Below, in pieces: positions 16,770-25,146 of a DNA stretch of 64,000 bases. The notes beneath the pieces were generated by a model, which saw only the letters and a list, made by a program, of their open reading frames with translations, was not told the origin of the DNA and searched no databases. This DNA comes from Siccirubricoccus phaeus (lineage in GTDB: Bacteria > Pseudomonadota > Alphaproteobacteria > Acetobacterales > Acetobacteraceae). A program made the position numbers and the translations under genes. The stretch spans positions 1 through 64,000 of the forward strand of contig NZ_SRXO01000014.1 in NCBI RefSeq assembly GCF_008360935.1, given 5' to 3'. The first letter of the stretch is position 1; every line of letters begins with the position of its first letter.

Positions 16770-17771
16770 ATGAGCCTTCCCCGCATCGCCGTCATCGGCA
16801 CCGGCGGCACCATCTCCGGCGTCGGCGCCGACCGGCTGGATCTGTACGAATACGGCACCTCCGGCCGCTTCATGAAGGTGGATGAGCTGCTGGCGACGGT
16901 GCCGGAGCTGTCGCGCATCGCCGAAATCGTGCAGGTGCCCTATATGAACGTCGCCAGCACGGCCTTCGGGCCGGCGCACTGGCTGGCGATCCTGACGCTG
17001 ATCCACCAGACGGCGAAGGCCGACCCCTCCATCGCCGGCATCGTCGTGACGCATGGCACGGCGACCTTGGAGGAGACGGCCTATTTCCTGAACCTCGCCG
17101 TGCGCGTGCCGGTGCCGGTGGTGGTCTGCGGCGCGATGCGGCCCTCCTCTGCGCTCGGCGCCGATGGCGGGATGAACCTGCTGAACGCGGTGCGCGTGGC
17201 CGCCTGCCCGGAAAGCCGCGGCATGGGCGTGCTGGTGATGCTGAATGACGAGATCAACGCGGCGCGCGACGTCGCCAAGACCTCCAACTACCGGCTGAAC
17301 ACCTTCGTCTCGCGCGATGTCGGCATCCTCGGCAGCGCCGATGGCGACATGGTGGAGTTCTACCGCAAGCCGCTGCGCCGCGGCGCGCCGGAGACGGAGT
17401 TCGAGGTGGACGGCCTCGAGGAGCTGCCGCGCGTCGACATCATCCCGGCCTATGCCGGGGCGGATGCGGTGTTCATCGAGGCTGCCGTGGCCGCGGGGGC
17501 GAAGGGGCTGGTCTCGGCCGGCCTGCCCTCCGGCTCCCCTTCGCCGGCGCAGATGGGTGCGCTGGAGGCGGCGGTGCAGCGCGGGGTGGTGGTGGTGCAG
17601 TCCTCGCGTTCCGGCAGCGGGCGGGTGATCGACACCAAGGTTTCGCTGCGTCGCTCCGGCTTCCTCGGCGGCGACAGCCTGACGCCGGTGAAGGCGCGCA
17701 TCCTGCTGATGCTGGCGCTGACCAAGACCAGCGATCCGGAGGAGATCCGGCGGATGTTCAAGACCTACTGA
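16770..17771 (+). CDS. Asparaginase family protein with altered catalytic motif
   Basis: The 333-residue protein is a type II asparaginase/glutaminase homologue: IGTGGTISG (9-17) with the nucleophile threonine T11, THGTATLEETAYFL (94-107), GAMRPSSALGADG (121-133), and ARDVAKTSN with K170. In the E. coli enzyme the second triad is T89-D90-K162; here the aspartate is alanine (T97-A98-K170). It may therefore have shifted specificity or a weaker amidohydrolase activity. No signal peptide is visible, so it should be cytoplasmic. CAGGAGTATCGAGGA precedes the ATG. It is adjacent to the RutA-like gene. Confidence 0.88.
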   Translation: MSLPRIAVIGTGGTISGVGADRLDLYEYGTSGRFMKVDELLATVPELSRIAEIVQVPYMNVASTAFGPAHWLAILTLIHQTAKADPSIAGIVVTHGTATLEETAYFLNLAVRVPVPVVVCGAMRPSSALGADGGMNLLNAVRVAACPESRGMGVLVMLNDEINAARDVAKTSNYRLNTFVSRDVGILGSADGDMVEFYRKPLRRGAPETEFEVDGLEELPRVDIIPAYAGADAVFIEAAVAAGAKGLVSAGLPSGSPSPAQMGALEAAVQRGVVVVQSSRSGSGRVIDTKVSLRRSGFLGGDSLTPVKARILLMLALTKTSDPEEIRRMFKTY

Positions 17772-18104
17772 CGGATTCCTCCGAAAGAAGGCGCCTTTCG
17801 GCGCCTTCGACGCCGTCGAAGGCGACTATTCGCGAAGGCCACGGTCCGGTTTTCCTGTCGAGGATGCCGCGTAGCGGCACCGCGCTTCGCGCCGAAGGCG
17901 TGCTATCCGCACGACGCGCGGCTGCATCCTTGACAGGAAAGCCGGACCATGGCTGTGGCTTGGGGTACGCTCGGTCGCGCCGGAGGCGCGCCTCTGGCGC
18001 GACGTCGAGCACGCTTTGCGCGCCCGGCCGGAACGGCCAGGAAGGCGGCCCCGTTCTTGCAGTTCTTCGCAACACAACAGCACGACACAGCGCAGGATAG
18101 CCGC
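17772..18104. other. Intergenic region with a strong inverted repeat
   Basis: These 333 bases hold several hairpins: GAAGGCGCCTTTCGGCGCCTTC at 17789-17810 directly after the asparaginase-like stop (a good terminator candidate), and a pair of 30-bp inverted arms at 17838-17867 and 17924-17953. A further hairpin (GCGCCGGAGGCGCGCCTCTGGCGC) is near 17978-18003. No gene was seen. Confidence 0.6.
17838..17953. repeat. Inverted repeat pair, 30-bp arms
   Basis: The left arm, 17838-17867, begins GCCACGGTCCGGTTTTCCTG; the right arm, 17924-17953, begins GCATCCTTGACAGGAAAGCC. The arms pair at 27 of 30 positions around a 56-base spacer rich in smaller CGCG hairpins. There is no transposase, so it may be a MITE-like or REP-like sequence. 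Confidence 0.75.
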
Positions 18105-19102
18105 ATGAGCAACCACGCCCTCATCGTCTCCGGCTTCCCGCTGGACGACACCGCCCGCGAGATCCTCCTCGCCCCGCTGCCGCCCGGCACGGAAGCCGTG
18201 GCGCTGCCGGATCTCTCGCCGGAAGCCCGCGCCGCCGCGCTGTCCCGCGCCAGCGCCTATCTCGGCCGCAATACGGCCAAGGAATTGCAGCCGGGCGAGG
18301 CGCCCCTGCTGGCCGAGGCAAAGCTGATTCAGTTCATGAATGCCGGCGTGGATTTCGTGCCGTTGCGCGCCCTGCCGGCGCAGGTGCCCATTGCCTGCAA
18401 TGGCGGCGCTTATGCCGAGCCCATGGCGGAACACGCCCTCGCCATGGCGCTGGCCGCCGCCAAAAGGCTGTTCATCGAGCATGCCGCCCTCGCCCGCGGC
18501 GAGTTCAACCAGATGACGCGGAACCGCAGCCTTGCCGGCATGGTCTGCGGCATCCTCGGCTTCGGCGGCATCGGCGCCGCCATCGCCCGGCTGATGCGGC
18601 CCATGGGCGTCGCCATCCACGCCATCAAGCGCGGCCCTACCAACGAAACCGTGGACTGGCTCGGCACCCCCGACAAGTTGGAGGAAATGCTGGCCGCCGC
18701 TGACATCCTGGTGCTCAGCGTGCCGCTGACCGAGAAGACCCGCGGCATCATCGATGGCCGCGCCCTCGCCCTGATGAAGAAGGACGCCATCCTCATCAAC
18801 CTGGCGCGCGGCGAGGTCGTGGATGAAGCGGCGCTCTTCGCCCATCTCCAGGCCAATCCGGAATTCACCGCCTGCATCGACGCTTGGTGGGTGGAGCCGA
18901 TCCGGCATGGCCAGTTCCGCATGGAACATCCCTTCATGAGCCTGCCCAACGTCATCGGTTCGCCGCATAATTCCGCCTCGGTCGGCGGCGTCACCCAGAT
19001 GGCGCTGGCCGCGCGGCGGACAATATTGCCCGGGCGCTGCGCGCGGAGCCGGTCTGGAACCTGGTCGGCGCCGATGAGCGGGAGGCGGCGCCGGAAGGAT
19101 AA
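18105..19102 (+). CDS. D-2-hydroxyacid dehydrogenase, frameshifted near its 3' end
   Basis: This NAD(P)-dependent dehydrogenase family protein starts at the ATG at 18105. The dinucleotide motif is GFGGIGAAIARL at 152-163, the catalytic arginine lies in NLARGEVVDE near 235, and the catalytic histidine is in GSPHNSAS (H288). After residue about 302 the frame changes: in the present sequence the frame reads RRTILPGRCARS, whereas one base shift restores ADNIARALRAEPVWNLVGAD to a TAA at 19100-19102, the normal family end. The likely event is loss of one G in the run around 19011-19018. Without the shift the frame runs into the MFS gene. The preferred substrate is unclear (2-oxo/2-hydroxy acids). 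Confidence 0.85.
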
Positions 19103-19106
19103 AAAC

Positions 19107-20339
19107 GTGCCGAAGGACGGGACGGAAACGCCAGGCATAGAAACAAGATGGAGCTGGATCATCGCCGTCGCGGCGGTGGTCATCCTCTCCGTCTCCTTCG
19201 GCGCACCGCTGATCGTGACGGTCGGGCTGCGCGACATCGCGGAAAGCATGGGGGAGGCGCGGTCGCTGCCCTCCCTCGTCGCCTCCCTCGCCTATGTCGG
19301 CGCCGGGCTGGGCGGCGTGCTGATGGGCTGGGTGGCCGGCCGTACCTCGGCGCGGCTGGTGGCGGTGCTGGGCAGTGTGATGGTCACGGGCGGGCTGCTG
19401 CTCGCCTCGGGCGGGGCACCCTGGCAGTTGCTGCTCGGCTTCGGGCTGATGGTCGGGCTGCTGGGCAATGGCGCGCTCTACCCGCCGATGATGGCCTACG
19501 TCTCCCTCTGGTTCGACAAGCGGCGGGGCACGGCGCTGGCGCTGGTCGCTTCCGGGCAATATGTCGCCGGCGCGCTCTGGCCGGCGCTGATCGAGCGGGG
19601 CATCGCCACGCTCGGCTGGCAGCGGACCATGGCGCTCTATGCCGGGGTGGTGGCGCTGGTGGCGCTGCCGCTGGCGGCGCTGGTGCTGCGGCCGGCGCCG
19701 CTGCCGCCGCCGGGCAGCGCGGCCGCCGCGGGGCCGGTGGCCGGCGCGCGCGTGCTGGGCATGGCGCCGAACCTGGCGCTGGCGCTGCTCGGCCTCGCCT
19801 CCTTCCTCTGCTGCATCCCCATGGCGATGCCGGCGGCGCATCTCGTCGCCTTCTGCGGCGATCTCGGCCTGACGCGGCAGAGCGGCGCGGCGATGCTCTC
19901 CGTCCTGCTGGTCGCGGCCTTCGTCGCGCGGCAATTCTGGGGCTGGGTGGCGGACCGGATCGGCGGGCTGCATGCGGTCATCGCCGGGAATATCTGCCAG
20001 ACGGTGGGCATGGCCGCCTTCCTGGCGACGGCCGACGAGGCCGGGCTGTTCCTGGTGGCGGCCGCCTTCGGCCTCGGCTTCAGCGGCATCGTGCCCGCCT
20101 ACATCCTGGCGGTGCGGGAGTTGTTCCCGGCGCAGGAGGCGAGCTGGCGGGTGCCGGCGCTGCTCTTCCTCAGCCTCTCCGGCATGGCGGCGGGGGCCTG
20201 GCTGGCCGGCGTGCTGTATGACGGCTTCGGGAATTATGCTGTGGCGTGGCAGGCGGGGATCGCGGCGAACCTGGCGGCGCTGGCGCTGCTGGGGGCGCTG
20301 GCCTGGCGGCGCCGGGCGGGTCTCGCGGTGCCGGCGTGA
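19107..20339 (+). CDS. MFS transporter
   Basis: This inner-membrane carrier has about 410 residues from a GTG at 19107, five bases after the restored dehydrogenase stop. About twelve hydrophobic segments are visible, beginning WIIAVAAVVILSVSFGAPLI. The loop between helices 2 and 3 reads GWVAGRTSARLVAV, and RIGGLHAV lies in the equivalent position of the second half. It resembles the oxalate/formate- and monocarboxylate-type MFS families. A transport role for the acid handled by the adjacent dehydrogenase is a reasonable inference. GCCGGAAGGAT lies upstream as ribosome site. Confidence 0.87.
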   Translation: MPKDGTETPGIETRWSWIIAVAAVVILSVSFGAPLIVTVGLRDIAESMGEARSLPSLVASLAYVGAGLGGVLMGWVAGRTSARLVAVLGSVMVTGGLLLASGGAPWQLLLGFGLMVGLLGNGALYPPMMAYVSLWFDKRRGTALALVASGQYVAGALWPALIERGIATLGWQRTMALYAGVVALVALPLAALVLRPAPLPPPGSAAAAGPVAGARVLGMAPNLALALLGLASFLCCIPMAMPAAHLVAFCGDLGLTRQSGAAMLSVLLVAAFVARQFWGWVADRIGGLHAVIAGNICQTVGMAAFLATADEAGLFLVAAAFGLGFSGIVPAYILAVRELFPAQEASWRVPALLFLSLSGMAAGAWLAGVLYDGFGNYAVAWQAGIAANLAALALLGALAWRRRAGLAVPA

Positions 20340-20361
20340 CGCCGCCGCGCCCCGCCGCGCG

Positions 20362-20628
20362 CTACGCCTTCGTCAGCCGCCGGAGATTGGCCCGCACCCG
20401 GCGTTCCGCCGGGGCCATGGCCGCCGCCATCACCGCCGGGGCGGCGGCGCCGGCCAGCATCGCCTGGCCGGCGGCCAGCGCCCCTGCCTCGAAGGCGCGC
20501 TGCTTTTCCAGCGCGTAGCGCAGCAGCATCGCCTGGGCGGAGGCCGGCTCCGCCCAGAGCTGCAGGGAACGGGCGGTGAAGACGAAGCCGGCCTGCCAGG
20601 CGAGGGCCGCGGCTGCAAATGGGTTCAT
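20362..20628 (-). CDS. Hypothetical small protein (possibly phasin-like)
   Basis: The 88-residue product (MNPFAAAALAWQAGFVFTAR at the start) is alanine-rich and probably fully helical, with amphipathic segments LQLWAEPASAQAMLLRYALE and KQRAFEAGALAAGQAMLAG. The ending ERRVRANLRRLTKA is basic. The composition is reminiscent of phasins or small polyhydroxyalkanoate-associated proteins, but no signature was recognised. It is convergent with the MFS gene, 22 bases apart. The start is the ATG at 20628; a longer frame upstream is arginine/proline-rich noise. Confidence 0.55.
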   Translation of the reverse strand: MNPFAAAALAWQAGFVFTARSLQLWAEPASAQAMLLRYALEKQRAFEAGALAAGQAMLAGAAAPAVMAAAMAPAERRVRANLRRLTKA

Positions 20629-20919
20629 GGGGCCGCGGCCTTTCCGGTGGTGTGACGGTAGGGGCCGCCCGGCCGGCCCGTTCCTGCTCACCCTGCCCCG
20701 GATCGGGCCGCCGCGCCAGGGGCGGCCGAGACGGCAGGGTTCAGGGTGCAGCGCCCAGGCCGGCGCCCGATGCGGCTTCACGGCACGCGGCCATTCGGCC
20801 AGCCGCAGGAAGCCGGCCAGGACCTGGCGCCGAGCCGGTGCCGGCCAGGGGATCGCCAGGCACGGATGTGGAAGGCGGGACCGGCGCCGGCCCCGTGCTG
20901 CTCGGTCCTGACGGGACTC

Positions 20920-21026
20920 CTAGAGCGTGATCGGTTGAGGTCGAATCGACCGAAACCGTGAATCACGCGACCGAACAATGAGCTAGAGCGGGGCGGGTGA
21001 GCGCAGCTCAACCGATCCCGCTCTAG
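20920..21026 (+). repeat. Dispersed two-hairpin module B, copy 3
   Basis: This is the canonical copy: CTAGAGCGTGATCGGTTGAG, then GGTCGAATCGACCGAAACC, GTGAATCACGCGACCGAACA, ATGAG, an internal CTAG, GCGGGGCGGGTGAGCGC and a final CCCGCTCTAG. Both hairpins are bounded by CTAG. Confidence 0.9.
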
Positions 21027-21084
21027 GCGCCGGCGAAAGCTGGCCCGGCGCGCCCCGCCAAGGGCCCGCGCCGCCTGTTGCCCT

Positions 21085-21175
21085 GAAGCGGCTTTGCCGC
21101 TTCAGGCCGTGCCAGGCGCCGCTCGTCAGGCTCCCCGGGGCCCCATGGCGTCGCGCAGCGACATCCTGAGGAAGA
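21085..21175 (-). repeat. 3'-end element, family G copy 2
   Basis: On the minus strand it starts a few bases after the peroxiredoxin stop: CTCAGGATGTCGCTGCGCGA, then CGCCATGGGGCCCCGGGG, then a GGCGCCTGGCACGGCCTGAA and GCGGCAAAGCCGC hairpin. Orientation relative to the upstream gene is the same as at the other family G sites. Confidence 0.72.
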
Positions 21176-21179
21176 GGGG

Positions 21180-21662
21180 TCAGAGCGCGGCCAGGACCGC
21201 CTCGGCCTTGCTCACCTCGAAGGCGCCGGCGGCCTCGACGGCCAGGTGCGTCACCTTGCCGTCCTTGGCCACCAGGGCGAAGCGCTGGCAGCGCACGCCA
21301 AGGCCGCGCGCCGTCAGGTCCAGCTCCAGCCCCAGCGCCTTGGTGAAGGCGGCGCTGCCATCGGCGATCATCACCACCTTGTCGCCCACGCCCTGGTCCT
21401 TGCCCCAGGCGCCCATGACGAAGGCGTCATTCACCGCCATGCAGGCGACGACATCGGCGCCCTTGGCCTTCAGCGCGTCATACTGGGAGACGAAGCCCGG
21501 CAGGTGCTTGGCGGAGCAGGTGGGGGTGAAGGCACCCGGCACGCCGAACAGCACCACCGTCTTGCCGCCGAACAATTCCTCGGTCGAGATCTCCTTCGGG
21601 CCTTCCGCCGTGCCCTGCATCAGCTTCATGGACGGGATGCTGTCGCCAACCTTGATGGTCAT
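21180..21662 (-). CDS. Peroxiredoxin, Prx5 type
   Basis: This thiol peroxidase has 160 residues and reduces hydrogen peroxide and alkyl hydroperoxides. The peroxidatic cysteine is in VPGAFTPTCSAKHLPGF (near residue 49), the Prx5/AHP1 signature, and the ending is typical. The ribosome site GGAGGAGG precedes the ATG at 21662. It is a single-gene unit, followed by a family G element. The electron donor (glutaredoxin or thioredoxin) cannot be told from the sequence. Confidence 0.93.
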   Translation of the reverse strand: MTIKVGDSIPSMKLMQGTAEGPKEISTEELFGGKTVVLFGVPGAFTPTCSAKHLPGFVSQYDALKAKGADVVACMAVNDAFVMGAWGKDQGVGDKVVMIADGSAAFTKALGLELDLTARGLGVRCQRFALVAKDGKVTHLAVEAAGAFEVSKAEAVLAAL

Positions 21663-21771
21663 GGGTGTGCCTCCTCCAACCACGCTCCTGTAACCCCTTC
21701 GCCGCGCTCTGTCATCGCCCGGAGGGCTGCCCCGGCTTGCAGGATGCCCCGCGCCCCGCCATGTTTTCGCC

Positions 21772-22377
21772 ATGGCGAGACGCTCCCGCACTGCTACTGT
21801 CGCTTTACCCATGGTCCAGGGCACCGGCTACCTGTCCGGCCAGATGCTGATCGCGATGCCGAGCCTGCAGAGCCCGAGCTTCGCCCGCACCGTCATTTGC
21901 CTGGTCGCCCATTCCGCCGAGGGGGCCATGGGGATCGTGGTGAACAAGCCGCTCGAGACCCTTTCCTTCGATGAGCTGCTGAAGCAGCTCGACCTTTCGC
22001 CCCTGCCGCCGCAGCGGCGGCTGCCGATGTTCCAGGGCGGGCCGGTGGAGGGGGGGCGCGGCTTCGTGCTGCACACGGCGGACTGGTCCAGCGACCAGTC
22101 CCTGCCGGTGGGCCGGGATTTCGCCCTGACCGCCAGCGTGGACATCCTGAAGGCGATCGCCGGCGGCGGCGGGCCGCGCCAGGGGATGCTGGCGCTGGGC
22201 TATGCCGGCTGGGGGCCGGGGCAGTTGGAGGAGGAGATCCAGGCCAATGCGTGGCTTTCCGTCTCCCCGGATGAGGCGCTGCTGTTCGGCGGCGATGACG
22301 GGCGGAAATGGCGGGCGGCGCTGGCCAAGCTGAAGATCGACCCGCTGCTGCTCTCCGGCGCGGCGGGGCACGCATAG
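21772..22377 (+). CDS. YqgE/AlgH family protein
   Basis: The 201-residue protein has the UPF0301/YqgE pattern: GYLSGQMLIAMPSLQSPSFA near 18, TVICLVAHSAEGAMGIVVNK near 39, FQGGPVEGGRGFVLHT near 87, LALGYAGWGPGQLEEEI near 140 and NAWLSV near 158. The molecular function of the family is not settled; it is cytoplasmic. The start may be the ATG at 21772 or the later ATG at 21811 (MVQGTGYL); neither has a strong ribosome site. A family G element follows the stop. Confidence 0.9.
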   Translation: MARRSRTATVALPMVQGTGYLSGQMLIAMPSLQSPSFARTVICLVAHSAEGAMGIVVNKPLETLSFDELLKQLDLSPLPPQRRLPMFQGGPVEGGRGFVLHTADWSSDQSLPVGRDFALTASVDILKAIAGGGGPRQGMLALGYAGWGPGQLEEEIQANAWLSVSPDEALLFGGDDGRKWRAALAKLKIDPLLLSGAAGHA

Positions 22378-22380
22378 TTC

Positions 22381-22470
22381 ATCCCCATGGCGTCGCTGCG
22401 CGACGCCATGGGCCCCGGGGATTCCCTTATGGCCGGCGCCTCGCACAGCCTGTCCCGGCAAAGCCGCGCC
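22381..22470 (+). repeat. 3'-end element, family G copy 3
   Basis: The sequence begins four bases after the YqgE stop with the hairpin CCATGGCGTCGCTGCGCGAC-GCCATGG, followed by GCCCCGGGGATTCCC, GGCGCCTCGCACAGCCTGTC and CCGGCAAAGCCGCG. This is the best copy. The stem (ATGGCGTCG / CGACGCCAT, nine pairs) is strong. Confidence 0.78.
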
Positions 22471-22614
22471 TGGGCGGCCGGCGGTCCGGTTCGGTGGGGC
22501 GTCCTGCTCCCCCTTTTGGGTGAAGGCGCCTCCGGGGTGCGCCTTGCCCCGAGCGGCGCTGCCTGTATGGCCGCGCCCCCGCGCGGAAGCCGCAGCGGCG
22601 GGCTGGGCGCCGCG

Positions 22615-23496
22615 CTACTCCGCCAGGCCGAGCGCCGCGTGCAGAGCGGCCAGTGCCTGCGGCACCTCCAGGGCCTGCATCGCGCCATGCCAGGCCTCGG
22701 CCGCGGCGAGCAGCGCCGCGACGCCGATCGCCATGTCCGACTAGGCGGAGAAATCGCACCAGATCTGCGCCGCATAGCCATAGATGGCGAGCAGCGCATC
22801 CAGCGCCGCGACCCCCTCCGGGTCCCGGAACACCGGGTCCACCAATTGCGTCGCCAGGGTATTCGCCAGCAGCACCTTCTTCACCAGCCCGCCCAGGATG
22901 AGCAGCCCCGCCATCAGGAAGGGGATGCGCCGCGGATCGGCGGGGGTCGCGACCTGCGGCAGGAAATGCGCCGCGCGGACGATCGGCCCTGCGGCCAGAT
23001 GCGGGAAGAAGAAGATGTAGACCAGCACGTTCAGCGGGGAGGGCTCGGCCCGCGCCTCCCCCCGCGCGACATCGACGATGTAGGAGATGGCCTGGAAGCA
23101 GAAGAAGGAGATGCCGACCGGCAGCACGATGCCAAGCAGGGGCGGCGCCTCCAGCCCCAGCCGCGCCAGCAGCGCGCCCGCCTCCGCCAGGAAGAAATCC
23201 GCGTATTTGAACCAGCCCAGCACGGCGAGCGGCCCGGCCACCGCCAGCGGCAGCAGCCAGGCGGGCCGCGGCGCGGCGATCCCGTCCCCCCTGGGCGCCA
23301 GCAGCCGCCCCGCCCCCCAGGCCCAGAGCCCGAGCACCCCGAGCAGGGCACAGAATTCCAGCGACCACTGCGCATAGAAGAGGATGCTGGCGCCCAGCAG
23401 CAGGCAGCGATCCGCCACCAGATGCCGCCGCAAACCCCAATGCGCCAGGAAGACGCCGAGGAAGAACAGGGCGAAGGCCCCGGTCGGGAAGAGCAT
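22615..23496 (-). pseudogene. MBOAT (AlgI-like) O-acyltransferase, broken
   Basis: Residues 1-251 match the N-terminal half of membrane-bound O-acyltransferases of the AlgI/DltB type: MLFPTGAFALFFLGVFLAHW, WFKYADFF, VLPVGISFFCFQAISYIVDV and the last segment YGYAAQIWCDFSA. The conserved CDFSxYSDMAIG motif is interrupted exactly at the tyrosine codon, TAC having become TAG (22741-22743). Translation beyond the stop continues with SDMAIGVAALL and then unrelated sequence to a second stop at 22615; the C-terminal half with the catalytic histidine is missing. Intact members have roughly 460-500 residues. It follows the SGNH lipoprotein gene and once would have acetylated a cell-surface polymer. Confidence 0.82.
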
Positions 23497-23722
23497 GCGC
23501 GGCTACTGCCCGGGGGTTCGCGGGCCGGGGGCCGGCCAGCCGCCGCCCCTACCGGCAGGCGGCCCGGCGCGCCGGGCCGTGGGGCGACGGCGCCCGCTCA
23601 CCTGGGCCGGCGCGCCAGGCCAAGGCGACGGCGCCCATTCGCCGGCCGGCACGCCAGGCCACCAGGCGACGCCCCCCCGGTCACCGGCACGCCAAGCCGG
23701 CAGGATCGCCGCCCCGCACCCG

Positions 23723-25072
23723 CTACACCGAACCGGCAAGCGGCGTGCCCTGGCGGCGCATCAGCCGGTCGAACAGCCGCTCGGCGGAGAAGCGGTAGCC
23801 ATCGGCCGTCATGTGCACATGGTCGTCCTGCACCATCTTCGGCGCGCCGCGGGTCAGCGCATCCAGCCGGCAGATGCCGCCCGTCACCTCCGCCCAGTCC
23901 CAGAAGCCCAGCCTTTCCGCCGCCGCCACCCGGCGCTGCGCCAGCTTCACCGCGGCCAGGCCCGGCAGCGGCGCCCAGCCGCCGCAGCCCCGCGGGTGCC
24001 GCCCCACCCGCCGGGCGGAATCCGGCGCGCCGATCAGCAGCATCGCGCTCCGCGGCGCCATCCGCCGCAGCGCCCGCACCCGGGCGGTGAGCTGCGCGGC
24101 ATAGGCCTCGGCGTCCAGCCCGGCATCCACCGCCTCGTTGGTGCCATAGGCCAGCAGGATCAGCGCCGGCGGCCGCGCCGCCAGGTCATCGGCCAGGATC
24201 GCCTGGTCCAGGTTGGAGAGCATGTCGATGGTGGCGCCGTTGATGCCATGCCCCTCCACCAGCACGCCGGGGCCGCGGCGCTCCACCCCCCAGCCCAGCA
24301 GCTCCACGGGGCCGTCGCCCATCACCTCCACCGCCACCTCACGGAAGCGGCGCGGCAAATCCAGCGGCACCGGGGCACGGCGCGGCTCCGGCGCGCGGCT
24401 GCGCAGCACCGGGCCGGCCTCGCCATCCAGCGATAGGCGGAATTGCCCGCCCCCCGGCTGCACCAGCACGTCGAGCGAGAAGCGGTCGAACCCCTCCGGC
24501 TCCGTGGAGCGGAGCAGGATGCGGCTGCCGGCGGCGCTGCCCCGCAGCCGGTAGCCAGCGATGCCGAAGGGGCCGGGCGTGCCGGCGCGCAGCGCATTGG
24601 CGGCCGTCCAGGCGCCCTGCTGCTCCACCTGCACGAGGGCAGGGCGGTAGAAGCGCGGCGCCTGGCCGGGCGGCAGGCGGCCGGGGCCGATGGCGCCGTA
24701 GCGCGCCTGGAACAGCTCCCGCAGCCGGGCGATGAAGAAGGGGCCGGCGGTGTGGCTGTCGCCGAATTGCACGATCAGCACGGGCTGGGTGGCGCGCCTT
24801 GCCTCGAGCTGCGCCAGCGCACCGTAGAACCCGGCCAGCGGCTCGCCCGCCCCTGCCGCGGCCGGCATCGGCAGCGCCTCCGGCACCGCCGGCGCCAGGT
24901 GCCAGTCCGGCGTCCAGCGTTCCAGCTCCGCCAGGGAATGCAGCGCGCCGGAAGGCTCCGCGGCCCGCGCCGGCACGCCCCCCCGCGCCAGGTCGCAGCC
25001 GGAAAGCAGCAGCCCCGCCCCGAGCTTCCCCAGCAGCGAGCGACGCGATGTTCCGGCCCGCGAACGCGGCAT
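23723..25072 (-). CDS. SGNH/GDSL hydrolase lipoprotein, O-acetylation locus
   Basis: This 449-residue protein starts MPRSRAGTSRRSLLGKLGAG with the lipobox LLLSGC (about residue 26), so it is likely exported and lipidated, possibly via the Tat route given the twin arginine. The SGNH hydrolase signature has the catalytic serine in VQFGDSHTAGPF near 106, the asparagine in AYGTNEAVD near 314 and the Asp/His pair in DDHVHMTADGY near 422. GGAGG precedes the ATG. Paired with an MBOAT gene (here broken), such proteins add or remove acetyl groups on exopolysaccharide or peptidoglycan. The 226 bases between the two genes are GC-rich direct repeats (GGCGACGGCGCCC). Confidence 0.85.
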   Translation of the reverse strand: MPRSRAGTSRRSLLGKLGAGLLLSGCDLARGGVPARAAEPSGALHSLAELERWTPDWHLAPAVPEALPMPAAAGAGEPLAGFYGALAQLEARRATQPVLIVQFGDSHTAGPFFIARLRELFQARYGAIGPGRLPPGQAPRFYRPALVQVEQQGAWTAANALRAGTPGPFGIAGYRLRGSAAGSRILLRSTEPEGFDRFSLDVLVQPGGGQFRLSLDGEAGPVLRSRAPEPRRAPVPLDLPRRFREVAVEVMGDGPVELLGWGVERRGPGVLVEGHGINGATIDMLSNLDQAILADDLAARPPALILLAYGTNEAVDAGLDAEAYAAQLTARVRALRRMAPRSAMLLIGAPDSARRVGRHPRGCGGWAPLPGLAAVKLAQRRVAAAERLGFWDWAEVTGGICRLDALTRGAPKMVQDDHVHMTADGYRFSAERLFDRLMRRQGTPLAGSV

Positions 25073-25146
25073 ATTGCCTCCTCAACGCGAAATCTTTACG
25101 GTTGCCGATGCGTGTTGTCCAATATTCGGGAACCGCACCTCCTCGC

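Larger units (their letters stand above)
20629..21179. other. Intergenic region with module B and a family G element
   Basis: No gene is supported in these 551 bases. They include GC-rich unassigned sequence (20640-20919), a full module B at 20920-21026, and a family G 3'-end element at about 21085-21175 next to the peroxiredoxin stop. Confidence 0.7.

Noticed and set aside
17949-20339. A genuine dehydrogenase-transporter fusion protein
   Set aside because: A one-base shift restores the normal dehydrogenase end and a stop five bases before a plausible MFS start, so a frameshift is more likely than a designed fusion.
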